In this document: positions 9,841 through 18,378 of the stretch, piece by piece
How the letters are laid out: each line of letters starts with the position of its first letter
Numbering within the stretch: the first letter of the stretch is position 1
Origin: UBA9655 sp964597045
GTDB taxonomy: Bacteria > Pseudomonadota > Alphaproteobacteria > UBA9655
Direction of reading: 5' to 3'
DNA: 64,000 bases
NCBI GenBank assembly: GCA_964597045.1
Contig: CAZQWE010000006.1
Span: forward strand, 51,380 to 115,379
Notes under the pieces: model-generated
What the model was told of the DNA's origin: nothing
Database searches by the model: none
The model's input: only the letters and a program-made list of their open reading frames with translations
Program-made: the position numbers and the translations under genes

Positions 9841-10075
9841 TTTCCTCTCTTCTCATTTCGAATAGAACGTCGGTTAATTTAACTTTGGACTTATTGTATT
9901 TTTGAGCAAGAAACTGGGCTTGTTTAACAGCAACGCCCAAAGATAGAACATGTAGTTCATTCCCTTCAACTTTTAAAAGAAGTTCATCTCCAACTGAAAA
10001 GTGAAGTTGCTTCCGGATTTTTGAGGGTATAATAAGCCTGCCACCTTCCTTTAATTGAGCTCTAAATTCAAACAT
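9833..10075 (-). CDS. AbrB/MazE-type antitoxin (VapB partner)
   Basis: Eighty-residue protein with an N-terminal SpoVT/AbrB swapped-hairpin DNA-binding domain (GGRLIIPSKIRKQLHFSVGD, then LLLKVEGNELHVL). The C-terminal tail, from about residue 50 (AVKQAQFLAQKYNKSK), probably wraps the toxin. It lies directly upstream of the PIN toxin and overlaps it. Such antitoxins normally repress their own promoter. The 85-bp space upstream is AT-rich and would hold that promoter. Confidence 0.85.
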   Translation of the reverse strand: MFEFRAQLKEGGRLIIPSKIRKQLHFSVGDELLLKVEGNELHVLSLGVAVKQAQFLAQKYNKSKVKLTDVLFEMRREEND

Positions 10076-10160
10076 GGCATAATATCCTTTTTGGTTTATT
10101 TTATATTATAGCCATTTTTATAAAAAATGTCAAAATTTTAGAAAATGACTTCCTTAAGAC

Positions 10161-10295
10161 TTAGGATCTCACTAAACCCATTAAAAACTTCAACCCATAG
10201 GTGACGCTCAAGACAAAGGAGAGGCTAGCCAGCCAAAGTCCAATAAACCAAATCCAGGGTTTTAATTTCTCATTATTCGTAGAAATGCGCTTCAC
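10161..10295 (-). CDS. Small cytochrome bd-associated membrane protein (DUF2474/CydX-like)
   Basis: A 44-residue protein with one membrane segment (PWIWFIGLWLASLSFVL then TYGLKFLM) and a basic N-terminus. Single-span peptides of this kind follow cydAB in many proteobacteria and are needed for stable bd oxidase; the pattern here is closest to the DUF2474 type that accompanies cyanide-insensitive oxidases. I chose the GTG at 10295, which has GAGGT 7 nt upstream; an ATG at 10316 would give 51 aa. It overlaps the end of cydB by 23 bp. Confidence 0.7.
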   Translation of the reverse strand: MKRISTNNEKLKPWIWFIGLWLASLSFVLSVTYGLKFLMGLVRS

Positions 10296-11295
10296 TCGCT
10301 TTACCTCGAAATACATAATAGGAATATCCCGTATAACCAAGAACAACGGGTAAGAAAACAACAACTCCAACAAGCATGAGAGAGAGTGATTTAGGGTCGG
10401 CAGCGGCGTCCCATAATGAAACAGAATAGGGCACAACCCAAGGCCAAAGGCTAATAACAAGCCCAAGATAACCTAACGAAAAGAGAAAAATTGAGAGAAG
10501 GAAAGGTGCATATTCATGTCTTTCAACAAGACTCTTATAGAGACGAATAAATCCTAATGCAGTGAGAATGGGAATAGGTAAGAGATAATACAGATTTGGT
10601 AGATCAAACCATCTTGTAAAAATCGAGTTATTTAAGAAAGGCACCCATAAACTCACAAGTCCCATAAATAAAGCCACATAAAGGAGAACGTAGAAGGCCG
10701 CTTGCCTAGCCCAAGTTTGGGTCTCTCCTTCCGTTTTCATAATCGTCCATGTCGCACCGAGCAGGGCATATCCGAAAACAACAGCAACACCAGACATAAT
10801 TGAAAAGGGTGTTAGCCAGTCGAAACTTGAGCCTGCAAAGGTTCTGCCACTCATCTTCACCCCTTCAACAAATGACCCCAGAATCATCCCTTGAAAAAGA
10901 CCTGCAAATAGGGATCCGAAATGGAAGGAATACCCCCAGAACTGATGCATCCCACCTTTTGCCTTAAAGCGAAATTCAAAGGCAACACCTCGAAAAACGA
11001 GAGCAAGAAGCATGAGAATAAGAGGTATATAAAAAGCAGGAAATAGGATGGCATAAGCAAGGGGAAATGAAGCCAGCAACCCCCCTCCTCCCAGCACAAG
11101 CCAAGTCTCATTCCCGTCCCAAAAAGGAGCCACCGAATTCATCATTTTATTCCTGCAATCAGCCGTTGGCGCAAAGGGAAAGAGAATACCAACCCCTAAA
11201 TCAAAGCCATCAAGTAATACATAAAGAAATATTCCTGTTGCAATAATACCGCCCCATATCAGCGGAAGGTCTAGAAAGGGAGAGAAATCAAACAT
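10273..11295 (-). CDS. cydB: Cytochrome bd-type quinol oxidase subunit II
   Basis: Polytopic membrane protein (340 aa) of the CydB family, about eight hydrophobic spans, beginning with the family pattern FDFSPFLDLPLIWGGII. The segments LLDGFDLGVGILFP and SVAPFWDGNETWLVLGGG are strongly conserved in CydB. It forms the heterodimer with CydA that oxidises quinol and reduces oxygen with high affinity. Its ATG overlaps the cydA stop by 8 bp (ATGTTTGA), so the subunits are translationally coupled. Confidence 0.96.
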   Translation of the reverse strand: MFDFSPFLDLPLIWGGIIATGIFLYVLLDGFDLGVGILFPFAPTADCRNKMMNSVAPFWDGNETWLVLGGGGLLASFPLAYAILFPAFYIPLILMLLALVFRGVAFEFRFKAKGGMHQFWGYSFHFGSLFAGLFQGMILGSFVEGVKMSGRTFAGSSFDWLTPFSIMSGVAVVFGYALLGATWTIMKTEGETQTWARQAAFYVLLYVALFMGLVSLWVPFLNNSIFTRWFDLPNLYYLLPIPILTALGFIRLYKSLVERHEYAPFLLSIFLFSLGYLGLVISLWPWVVPYSVSLWDAAADPKSLSLMLVGVVVFLPVVLGYTGYSYYVFRGKASEAHFYE

Positions 11296-12682
11296 GATTG
11301 TTTCCTTCTATTGCAATGATAGAGGCTGGAACTTTAAGACCGTGCGAGCCATAGGTATCTTGTTCATCTGCTTTTGTGATACCTGCTTTTATTAATGCTG
11401 CGATATAATAAATACCGGCTCCAAATACAAACATATAAATAACAAAAAAACCAAGGAGAGAAAGGAAAACATACTGACCCAAAACAGGTGATACGGATTC
11501 AATTGTCTTTAAATGGCCGTACACAAGATAAGGTTGCCTTCCAACTTCTGTCACAAACCAGCCACATAAAATGGCAATAAATCCTGATGGTGCCATGAGA
11601 ACGCACCACCTTTGAAACCACATCCTGTCAAAGAGCACTCCTCGCAGATAAAGAATAAGTGCAAAGATCCCCGTTAAAATCATGAGAAGCCCAATCCCAA
11701 CCATAATTCTAAAACCCCAAAAGGGTATGGCAACAGGAGGTCTCTCATCCTTAGGCCAAGCTTTGAGACCCTTCACTTCTCCTTGCACGTCATGGGTGAG
11801 AATCAGACTCGCGAGTTTAGGGACAGTCACTGCATACTTTGTGGTTTCACTTGAGTCATCAGGCCATCCAAAAAGAACAAGAGGTGCCCCCTTCTCCGTC
11901 TCCCAAAGACCCTCAATGGCCGACACTTTAGCAGGTTGATATTCAAGTGTATTCAACCCATGTTGATCCCCAAAGAAAAGCTGGAGGGGAGCTACAAAGA
12001 GAGCCATGATCATCGCCATCCCAAACATGATGCGCGCATGGGGTACGTGACGTTTCTTAAGTAGATACCAGGCCCCTACCCCTCCCACAAAGAAGGCAGT
12101 CGTAAGATAAGCCGCTGTGACCATATGTATGAGTCGATAAGGGAAAGATGGATTGAAAATAATCTCCAACCAATTAACAGGGTGATAGATCCCAGATGCA
12201 TTAATTTCAAAACCCGTAGGTGTTTGCATCCAACTATTTGCTGACAGGATCCAAAAAGCAGAGAGAACAGTTCCGACAGCAACGGCACAAGTTGACACAA
12301 AATGCATAGTTTTTGTGACGCGGCCCCAGCCAAAAAGCATAATGCCTAAAAATGACGCTTCTAGAAAGAAAGCGGTAAGGACTTCAAAAGCAAGAAGGGG
12401 TCCCAGAACATTTCCTGTCTTATCAGAGAAACTCGACCAGTTGGTTCCAAATTCATAGGACATCACAACACCCGAAACAACTCCCATACCAAATGTCACC
12501 GCAAAGATTTTGACCCAAACTTTATAAATATCTCTATAGAGCTCATTACTTGTTTTAAGCCAAAGCCCCTCTACAACGGCAAGCCAACTGGCAAGACCAA
12601 TGGTTAAAGAGGGAAAGATGATATGAACACTGATCGTAAAAGCAAACTGAATACGTGAAAGAAGGACTGGATCAAATTCCAT
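11288..12682 (-). CDS. cydA: Cytochrome bd-type quinol oxidase subunit I (short Q-loop, CIO-like)
   Basis: Haem-bearing subunit (464 aa). Family landmarks are the N-terminal LLSRIQFAFTISVHIIFPSL, in which the histidine ligates haem b595, the GWFVTEVGRQPYLVYGHLKT segment, and the FGMGVVSGVVMSYEFGTNW helix. At 464 aa it is shorter than the roughly 520-aa E. coli CydA, consistent with a short Q-loop of the cyanide-insensitive (CioA) type. That subtype call is inference. The first 150 codons and the upstream region are duplicated at 13264-13778. Confidence 0.95.
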   Translation of the reverse strand: MEFDPVLLSRIQFAFTISVHIIFPSLTIGLASWLAVVEGLWLKTSNELYRDIYKVWVKIFAVTFGMGVVSGVVMSYEFGTNWSSFSDKTGNVLGPLLAFEVLTAFFLEASFLGIMLFGWGRVTKTMHFVSTCAVAVGTVLSAFWILSANSWMQTPTGFEINASGIYHPVNWLEIIFNPSFPYRLIHMVTAAYLTTAFFVGGVGAWYLLKKRHVPHARIMFGMAMIMALFVAPLQLFFGDQHGLNTLEYQPAKVSAIEGLWETEKGAPLVLFGWPDDSSETTKYAVTVPKLASLILTHDVQGEVKGLKAWPKDERPPVAIPFWGFRIMVGIGLLMILTGIFALILYLRGVLFDRMWFQRWCVLMAPSGFIAILCGWFVTEVGRQPYLVYGHLKTIESVSPVLGQYVFLSLLGFFVIYMFVFGAGIYYIAALIKAGITKADEQDTYGSHGLKVPASIIAIEGNNHV

Positions 12683-12869
12683 TTTTATTCTTATCTTTAG
12701 GTTTCAGAAGGTAATATATCATACTTTATGAGACCCGAAAAGACTAGCTATTCTATATCTAACCCATCCGGTTTCGTCACATTCCAGCAGTTAGTGTGGA
12801 ACATTAACGTCTTATTAAGATATAACAAATTAGGATACAGGTTCCAGAAACTAAATAGGGAAACTTAAA

Positions 12870-13160
12870 ATGATGAAAAAACTTTTATTTAAAATGACAT
12901 TCACTGCATTTATCCTTTGTTTACCTACAGGCAAAGGAATTGCAGTACCTTGTTCGTTAAATTCAACTCAAAATGACTGTGTAGCTAAAGGTTGTACATG
13001 GCATCCAGCTACTAATGTTGCACATTGCCATACTGATGTTATGGGTGTAAGTGCCAATAGAAAGCGTGATATTTGTATTGGTTATAACAAAGAAGATTGT
13101 TTGAAAGGTAAGGATTGTGTATGGGGTCCAGTTCAAGAAGCCTATTGTTATGAAAATTGA
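12870..13160 (+). CDS. Small exported cysteine-rich protein, two tandem modules
   Basis: A 96-residue protein with a signal peptide (about 1-25, KMTFTAFILCLPTGKGIA) and two cysteine modules. Each module has the shape C-x(5-6)-DC-x(3-4)-GC or DC, x-W, then x(6-8)-C (DCVAKGCTW...AHC and DCLKGKDCVW...AYC). With the outer cysteines this suggests disulfide-bonded repeats in the periplasm or outside the cell. It is not a family I can name. ATG codons lie at 12870 and 12873; either could be used. A strong terminator follows. It sits between cydA and its partial duplicate, so it may have arrived with that rearrangement. Confidence 0.7.
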   Translation: MMKKLLFKMTFTAFILCLPTGKGIAVPCSLNSTQNDCVAKGCTWHPATNVAHCHTDVMGVSANRKRDICIGYNKEDCLKGKDCVWGPVQEAYCYEN

Positions 13161-13169
13161 AAATTTAAG

Positions 13170-13206
13170 GAGTAGAGCCCTTCAATGGCTCTACTCTTTT
13201 TTCTCT
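13170..13206 (+). terminator. Rho-independent terminator after the Cys-rich peptide gene
   Basis: Perfect 10-bp stem (GAGTAGAGCC / GGCTCTACTC) with a 7-nt loop, immediately followed by a run of T. It ends transcription of the gene at 12870-13160. Confidence 0.88.
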
Positions 13207-13263
13207 TTTATTTATTGAACTTTATTCAAAATCCGATCTGAAATCATCTCCACTACAACTTAT

Positions 13264-13778
13264 AACTATTTGCTGACAGGATCCAAAAAGCAGAGATAAC
13301 AGTTCCGACAGCAACGGCACAAGTTGACACAAAATGCATAGTTTTTGTGACGCGGCCCCAGCCAAAAAGCATAATGCCTAAAAATGACGCTTCTAGAAAG
13401 AAAGCGGTAAGGACTTCAAAAGCAAGAAGGGGTCCCAGAACATTTCCTGTCTTATCAGAGAAACTCGACCAGTTGGTTCCAAATTCATAGGACATCACAA
13501 CACCCGAAACAACTCCCATACCAAATGTCACCGCAAAGATTTTGACCCAAACTTTATAAATATCTCTATAGAGCTCATTACTTGTTTTAAGCCAAAGCCC
13601 CTCTACAACGGCAAGCCAACTGGCAAGACCAATGGTTAAAGAGGGAAAGATGATATGAACACTAATTGTAAAAGCAAACTGAATTCGTGAGAGAAGGACT
13701 GAATCAAATTCAATTTTTTATTCTTATCTTTAGGTTTCAGAAGGTAATCTATCATACTTTATGAGACCCGAAAAGACT
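13264..13778 (-). pseudogene. Partial duplicate of cydA 5' region and leader
   Basis: Near-identical copy of 12232-12745, in the same orientation, covering about 63 bp of leader and the first 150 codons of cydA. I count about nine differences in about 515 bp. They cluster near the gene start: the ATG has become ATT and one T is added in the leader. The copy reads into unrelated sequence after SANS and stops after three more residues. Without its start codon and two thirds of the gene it cannot make a working CydA. An internal ATG at 13531 leaves an 92-codon open frame, which I regard as residue of the copy. Confidence 0.9.
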
Positions 13779-13912
13779 TGTAACTCAAACATCTACACGC
13801 TACTCGCAATGACGAATAAAATAAATTAATATTATTTTAATATAAAATTGATATAATCCATTTTATTATAGAAATAAAAATTTCTATCCATTCATTTAAA
13901 GGGGAGAAAAAA

Positions 13913-14335
13913 ATGACTCAAATTAGAGAAATTATGACAAAGCAATCTACGTACATCAATCCAACTACAACGCTCCAAGAAGCAGCAAAAATTATGAAGA
14001 ATAAGGATATTGGGTTTCTTCCCGTAGCTGATAATGATCACATCGTTGGTGTCATCACAGATCGTGACATCGTGACAAGATCTCTTACTCAAGGGACCGC
14101 GTTAACAGGAACAACCGTTCAAGAGGCAATGACAAAGAAGTGTCTCTATTGCTATGAAAATGATACAGTTGAGCAAGTCTCAGAAAACATGGCAAAGAAC
14201 CAAGTTCGTCGCTTACCTGTGATGAATTCTTCTAAAAGATTGGTTGGCATTATTTCCCTTGGAGATATTGCGACCCATGGAAATAAGCAAGCTGCAGGGC
14301 AAGCTTTAACCTCTATTTCGAAACATACACATTAA
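13913..14335 (+). CDS. Tandem CBS-domain protein
   Basis: A 140-residue protein made of two CBS domains (about 1-65 and 72-130), with the typical IMTKQ start of each and the VGVITDRDIVTR and VGIISLGDIAT ends. CBS pairs bind adenine nucleotides and act as energy or stress sensors. The start ATG follows AAAGGGGAGAAAAAA. A strong hairpin follows the stop, then a phosphoribosyltransferase gene. Stand-alone CBS proteins are often found in stress-response clusters, but the partner is not evident. Confidence 0.9.
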   Translation: MTQIREIMTKQSTYINPTTTLQEAAKIMKNKDIGFLPVADNDHIVGVITDRDIVTRSLTQGTALTGTTVQEAMTKKCLYCYENDTVEQVSENMAKNQVRRLPVMNSSKRLVGIISLGDIATHGNKQAAGQALTSISKHTH

Positions 14336-14341
14336 TCTCAT

Positions 14342-14378
14342 TCCCTCTCAGAAAGTGAATTTCTGGGAGGGATTTTCT
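14342..14378 (+). terminator. Hairpin between CBS and phosphoribosyltransferase genes; terminator and possible RBS-masking stem
   Basis: A 13-bp stem with one G-T pair (TCCCTCTCAGAAA / TTTCTGGGAGGGA) and a 5-nt loop, followed by TTTTCT. It looks like an intrinsic terminator for the CBS gene. The right arm also holds the only good Shine-Dalgarno sequence (GGGAGGG) for the next gene, whose ATG is at 14385, so the same stem would hide that site in a read-through transcript. Confidence 0.7.
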
Positions 14379-14384
14379 AGTCTC

Positions 14385-15005
14385 ATGTTTCGTAATAGAA
14401 AAGATGCAGGAAAAAAACTTGCTCAAGCTCTAAAAAAGTATACGCACTTGAATCCTATTGTGCTTGCTCTTCCGCGAGGTGGCGTTCCCATAGGATATGA
14501 AATTGCGAGAGAATTGAATGCCCCTCTTGAAGTTCTTATCGTTAGGAAAATTGGAGCTCCTTGGAATCCTGAATTTGGTGTGGGAGCAATTGCAGAAGGC
14601 GTACAATTTCTTGATGAAGAGACCCTAACAGAAACCGCCTTAAAACCATCGGATTTAAAAGCCCTCATAGAGAGAGAAACTATAGAGTTAAAGAGACGAA
14701 ATCACCTCTATCGAGGAGATCATAAATTCCCAAACCTTGAGGGTCGAGTTGTCGTTCTTGTTGATGATGGGATAGCAACGGGTGCTTCTACTCAAACAGC
14801 TCTACAAGCCCTAAGCAAAATGAATCCATCCCAGGTGATTCTGGCTATTCCCGTCGCCGCAAAGGAGTCTCTCAACAAGATCAGAAAGCAAGTGGATGTG
14901 ATCATCTGTCTTGAGGTTCCAGAGCACTTTTATGCTGTTGGGGCCTTTTACCATGATTTCCCACAAGTTTCTGACAAGGAAGTTATTGAATTGCTTAAGA
15001 GATAA
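14385..15005 (+). CDS. Phosphoribosyltransferase family protein
   Basis: Type I phosphoribosyltransferase fold (206 aa from ATG 14385). The start MFRNRKDAGKKLAQAL matches the family; the longer frame from GTG 14355 begins inside a hairpin loop and is less likely. The PRPP-binding loop is VVLVDDGIATGAST, preceded by the usual hydrophobic strand, and the N-terminal LALPRGGVPIG is also conserved. Members of this uncharacterised family are often linked to dienelactone hydrolase or stress genes. The substrate base is unknown. Confidence 0.88.
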   Translation: MFRNRKDAGKKLAQALKKYTHLNPIVLALPRGGVPIGYEIARELNAPLEVLIVRKIGAPWNPEFGVGAIAEGVQFLDEETLTETALKPSDLKALIERETIELKRRNHLYRGDHKFPNLEGRVVVLVDDGIATGASTQTALQALSKMNPSQVILAIPVAAKESLNKIRKQVDVIICLEVPEHFYAVGAFYHDFPQVSDKEVIELLKR

Positions 15006-15067
15006 GCTCTTGCGGATTAAAACAAATAAGATTAATACTCTCCTATGTTGAACAATTGGAGAGAAAG

Positions 15068-15205
15068 ATGACATTAGTTCGCACCCTCTGGGCAATGATG
15101 GGGCTTCTTGTATTTGCTGGCTTTATCGCTCTTTCTATGTGGGGCATTCCAGCACCTTCCATTCGAATCGAAAAAACAATACCCAATGAAAAACTTCCCC
15201 AATAA
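15068..15205 (+). CDS. Small single-span membrane protein
   Basis: A 45-residue protein with one membrane segment (residues about 8-24, WAMMGLLVFAGFIALSM) and a short proline-rich tail (GIPAPSIRIEKTIP). The ATG is preceded by TTGGAGAGAAAG. The 3' end overlaps the next gene by 20 bp, so the two are probably translated together. Short proteins ending in a similar IPAP...V/IEK-IP pattern occur in other alphaproteobacteria, but I know of no function. Confidence 0.6.
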   Translation: MTLVRTLWAMMGLLVFAGFIALSMWGIPAPSIRIEKTIPNEKLPQ

Positions 15206-16589
15206 GTTAGCTGCTCTGGGGGTTATATCTTTCACCCTCAGCTCCACCTTATACGCTGAACCCATACGACTTCTCCCGAAAACAATTGAGACTCCAAAGG
15301 CTCCAGTAACTCAGACCCTGTCTGGTCTGTGGGAGGGAACACCACCCACAACCCTAGAAACCTATCTTTCGAAGATCCCCGTACACTTGACGTCTCCAAC
15401 GTTGCGCAAATTGAGGATCACTCTCTTAAAACCTCTTCTTAACAATGCTGCATTGGAAAAAGACCTAATAACTTTATTCATGAAGATCGGTCTTTTGACA
15501 GAAGCAAAGGATCTCTTATCCGAGTCAAAAAGTCCTGAGAAGGATTCTCTCCTTTTAGATATTCTCTGGCTTGAAGGCGAGCCTAAGAAAGCCTGTGAGA
15601 AAATAACCAACCTTATGCGCAGTGGATCAAATCTTGATTGGAAAAAACAGAATATCTATTGTCTCTCCATTAATGGTGAAGAAGAACGAGCAAAAATTGC
15701 CCTGGAGCTATTAAAGGAATCCAAGGCTGAAAATATAGAAGTCTTGAACGCTCTCTTTGATAAATCACTCAAACTTCCTTTGACCCCAACCTCTCCTTTC
15801 CTCCTCACCGTATGGACAAAGGTCGGAACTGAAATCAGTGAAAAGGATTTAAAGACTCTGACTCCCTCACAAATCATGCTACTGGCAAGATCGGCGACAT
15901 TGCCCCCTAAAACACATCTCAGTGCGATTTTAAGAGCTGCTGAAGAGGGCTATCCCATGGACAAGCAGATTGATGACCTACCAAAAGAAGATGCATCTCG
16001 TGAGGTCCTATTGCAATTGCGGGAAGCTTTCAAATCACCCAAAGCAGAGACTTTAATTCCCCTCCTTCAAAAGGCCGAAGACATCTATAGCTTTGAAGCT
16101 TTAGCAGAGATTCTCAAGCCTAAACTTGATCCCTCTCAAGAATACCTCCCCTTGGCTCCCTTTATGATTCGCGCTTCTTTGTTCAGGGGAGATATAAGCC
16201 TCGCCCAAAAATGGGGAACGTTTTTGATGCAGGAAAGTCCTAAGGAATATTTAAAATTCAGCCCACTCCTTTTTCTTGCAATCCCTGAGTCAAAGTGGAG
16301 AGACTCTGGGGAAAATTCACCTCTCTTAAAAGAAATTCTTGTTGCTCTAAGTGAAGCACCGGAAACAAAACCAATCAATGCACCTTACTCAGATCAATTA
16401 TCCACAGCTGTAAAAGGTAAGCGAAAAGGCGAAGTTCTTTTGTTTACTCTTTTAATTATTGGAGAAACCCCGCTCAAAGAAATGCCTTCTGATATATTTA
16501 TCTCTTTACTCTCCAATCTTCAAAAGGCTGGTCTTTCTGAAGAAGCTAAAGCCCTTGCCCTGGAGTATCTATTGGTTAAGAGTTTTTAG
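15186..16589 (+). CDS. Exported protein of unknown function, helical repeat-like
   Basis: A 467-residue protein starting MKNFPNKLAALGVISFTLSS, a cleavable signal peptide ending near LYA-EP. The open frame extends upstream to 15108, but the ATG at 15186 gives the signal peptide and overlaps the small membrane gene. The mature part is predicted to be alpha-helical, with repeated leucine and alanine spacing (LLKPLLNNAALEKDL, LLTEAKDLLSE, EEERAKIALELLKES) resembling TPR-type solenoids. Role unknown; likely a periplasmic scaffold. It converges on sppA with a 4-bp overlap of the 3' ends. Confidence 0.7.
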   Translation: MKNFPNKLAALGVISFTLSSTLYAEPIRLLPKTIETPKAPVTQTLSGLWEGTPPTTLETYLSKIPVHLTSPTLRKLRITLLKPLLNNAALEKDLITLFMKIGLLTEAKDLLSESKSPEKDSLLLDILWLEGEPKKACEKITNLMRSGSNLDWKKQNIYCLSINGEEERAKIALELLKESKAENIEVLNALFDKSLKLPLTPTSPFLLTVWTKVGTEISEKDLKTLTPSQIMLLARSATLPPKTHLSAILRAAEEGYPMDKQIDDLPKEDASREVLLQLREAFKSPKAETLIPLLQKAEDIYSFEALAEILKPKLDPSQEYLPLAPFMIRASLFRGDISLAQKWGTFLMQESPKEYLKFSPLLFLAIPESKWRDSGENSPLLKEILVALSEAPETKPINAPYSDQLSTAVKGKRKGEVLLFTLLIIGETPLKEMPSDIFISLLSNLQKAGLSEEAKALALEYLLVKSF

Positions 16590-18364
16590 CGAATTTTTCC
16601 AATGGGTGCTTCAAGAACTTGTGGCTCATAAAACAGAGCAACAACCTTTTTAAACGGACTTAAAATACCCAAGAAAGTGTCCATTTTTGAGAAGGTCTCT
16701 TTTTCATGGCTATAATAAGACTTTAGAAACTTTTCAAAGAATGATTGGTATTTTGGATATATGTGAACACTTGCGTCTTGCGCGAGGCCCGCTTCTTTCT
16801 TTGCCAAATGAAGTGCAAACTGTAGACCTCCCAACTGATCCACAAGACCTAAAGCCATGGCTTGCTCACCAGTCCAAACCCGTCCTCGAGCCACTTTTTC
16901 CACTTGTTCAGGTGTCATATTCCTATGCTTTGCAACTCTTGTTGTAAATCCTTCATAAATTTTATCCAGGTATTGGTTAACTTTCATCCATTGAGCGGGT
17001 GTATAGGCTTCGGTGACACTCCACATACGTGCGTTTTCACTCGTTGAAACAACTCCCCATTTAATGCCAATTTTTTCAAAGAGGCCTGCAAGATTAAATT
17101 TGCCCCCAAAAGCACCTATAGAACCTGTGAGCGTTGCCGGCTGGGCGACAATTTTAGTTCCCGCTGCAGAAATCCAGTAACCTCCCGATGCAGCAACATC
17201 TGACATTGAAATAATAACGGGCTTTTTGGCTTTCTCATTTGCGTATTTAATGATGCTGTAAATTGTTTCAGAGGCAACAGGAGACCCTCCTTCGGAGTTA
17301 ATCCTGTAAACAATGGCTTTCACATCCGGATCTTCGATTGCCGAATGAAATGCAGAATAGGTATCATCAGATCCAATGGATAATCCTCCAAATGTCGATG
17401 TTTTCATTTCATTGACAATTTTTCCTTCTCCAAAAATAAGAGCAACTCGCGGACCTTTTTTAGGTTGAGGAAGTGTTGAAACGTAGGTTGAAAGACCAAT
17501 GAATTCAATATCTTGACCCAATTTTTCTTGAATAGTAGGCATTAAATTATACCGATAATCAATACGGTCGATAAGCTTATTGGTGACAGCTTCCTCAGTA
17601 AAATAGGGACCATTGTTCACCAAATGACGCACTTGATCAGGTGACAATTTTCGGTCCTTAACAATCCCATCTACAACCTGACTAATGATGGAATCAACAA
17701 CGGCTTGGAGCTCTTCTGCATTCGGTTCAGACATACTATCCCGTGTAAACATATCTGCAAAAGATTTAAATTCCTTCTTTTGGATTAGTTCAGGTTTAAC
17801 ACCGATCTTCTCAAGTGCTTCCTTACCAAAAGGAACTTCCATACTCAAACCCGTTAAATTGACCGCTCCTAAAGGTTGAATCCAAATCTGTTCAAAACCT
17901 GTCGCCAGGTAATATAGACCTGTTCCTGGTGTCAACTCACCAAAAGATGTAGCATACACCCAACTTGGTTTACCGGATTTCCGAAACTCAGCGAGGGCAT
18001 CTCTAATCTCTTGGATTTGAGCCGTTCCCAAATCAGGATTTTCGATACGAGCCACAAGACCTTTAATATGAGGATCATGGGCTGCCACAGTTATCGATCT
18101 GACTAAATCATAAAGGGAAGCATTAGAACCAAATAGTAGGGCTTCATACTTATTGGAAGTTTCATGTTCCACATATGAACCATCTAAAATAATCGAGAGA
18201 ACAGAGTCATGCTTTAAGCTAGAAATATTTTTCGATGATTCTCCCCAATTCCATTTTCCAAGTCCAAACATCATAATGAGAGCAATGAGAACAACACAGA
18301 GGCCTAAGAATGCAAAGATCCCATACATTGTTTTAAAAACAACCCGAAATACAGACCGTATCAT
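16586..18364 (-). CDS. sppA: Signal peptide peptidase SppA, 67-kDa type
   Basis: Membrane-anchored serine protease (592 aa) of the two-domain SppA form, which degrades cleaved signal peptides in the inner membrane. One N-terminal membrane span (VFKTMYGIFAFLGLCVVLIA) is followed by two ClpP-like domains. The general-base lysine lies in the N-terminal domain (KKEFKSFADMFTRD) and the nucleophilic serine in the C-terminal one (SDVAASGGYWIS). I chose ATG 18364, which has GGGGAGGG upstream, over the GTG at 18382. It follows fabI by 14 bp. Confidence 0.93.
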   Translation of the reverse strand: MIRSVFRVVFKTMYGIFAFLGLCVVLIALIMMFGLGKWNWGESSKNISSLKHDSVLSIILDGSYVEHETSNKYEALLFGSNASLYDLVRSITVAAHDPHIKGLVARIENPDLGTAQIQEIRDALAEFRKSGKPSWVYATSFGELTPGTGLYYLATGFEQIWIQPLGAVNLTGLSMEVPFGKEALEKIGVKPELIQKKEFKSFADMFTRDSMSEPNAEELQAVVDSIISQVVDGIVKDRKLSPDQVRHLVNNGPYFTEEAVTNKLIDRIDYRYNLMPTIQEKLGQDIEFIGLSTYVSTLPQPKKGPRVALIFGEGKIVNEMKTSTFGGLSIGSDDTYSAFHSAIEDPDVKAIVYRINSEGGSPVASETIYSIIKYANEKAKKPVIISMSDVAASGGYWISAAGTKIVAQPATLTGSIGAFGGKFNLAGLFEKIGIKWGVVSTSENARMWSVTEAYTPAQWMKVNQYLDKIYEGFTTRVAKHRNMTPEQVEKVARGRVWTGEQAMALGLVDQLGGLQFALHLAKKEAGLAQDASVHIYPKYQSFFEKFLKSYYSHEKETFSKMDTFLGILSPFKKVVALFYEPQVLEAPIGKIR

Positions 18365-18378
18365 AAAAAGCCCTCCCC

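Noticed and set aside
13253..13531. 92-codon frame starting MTFGMG as a short protein
   Set aside because: It is an internal part of the cydA copy with neither the start nor the rest of the gene; kept as pseudogene.
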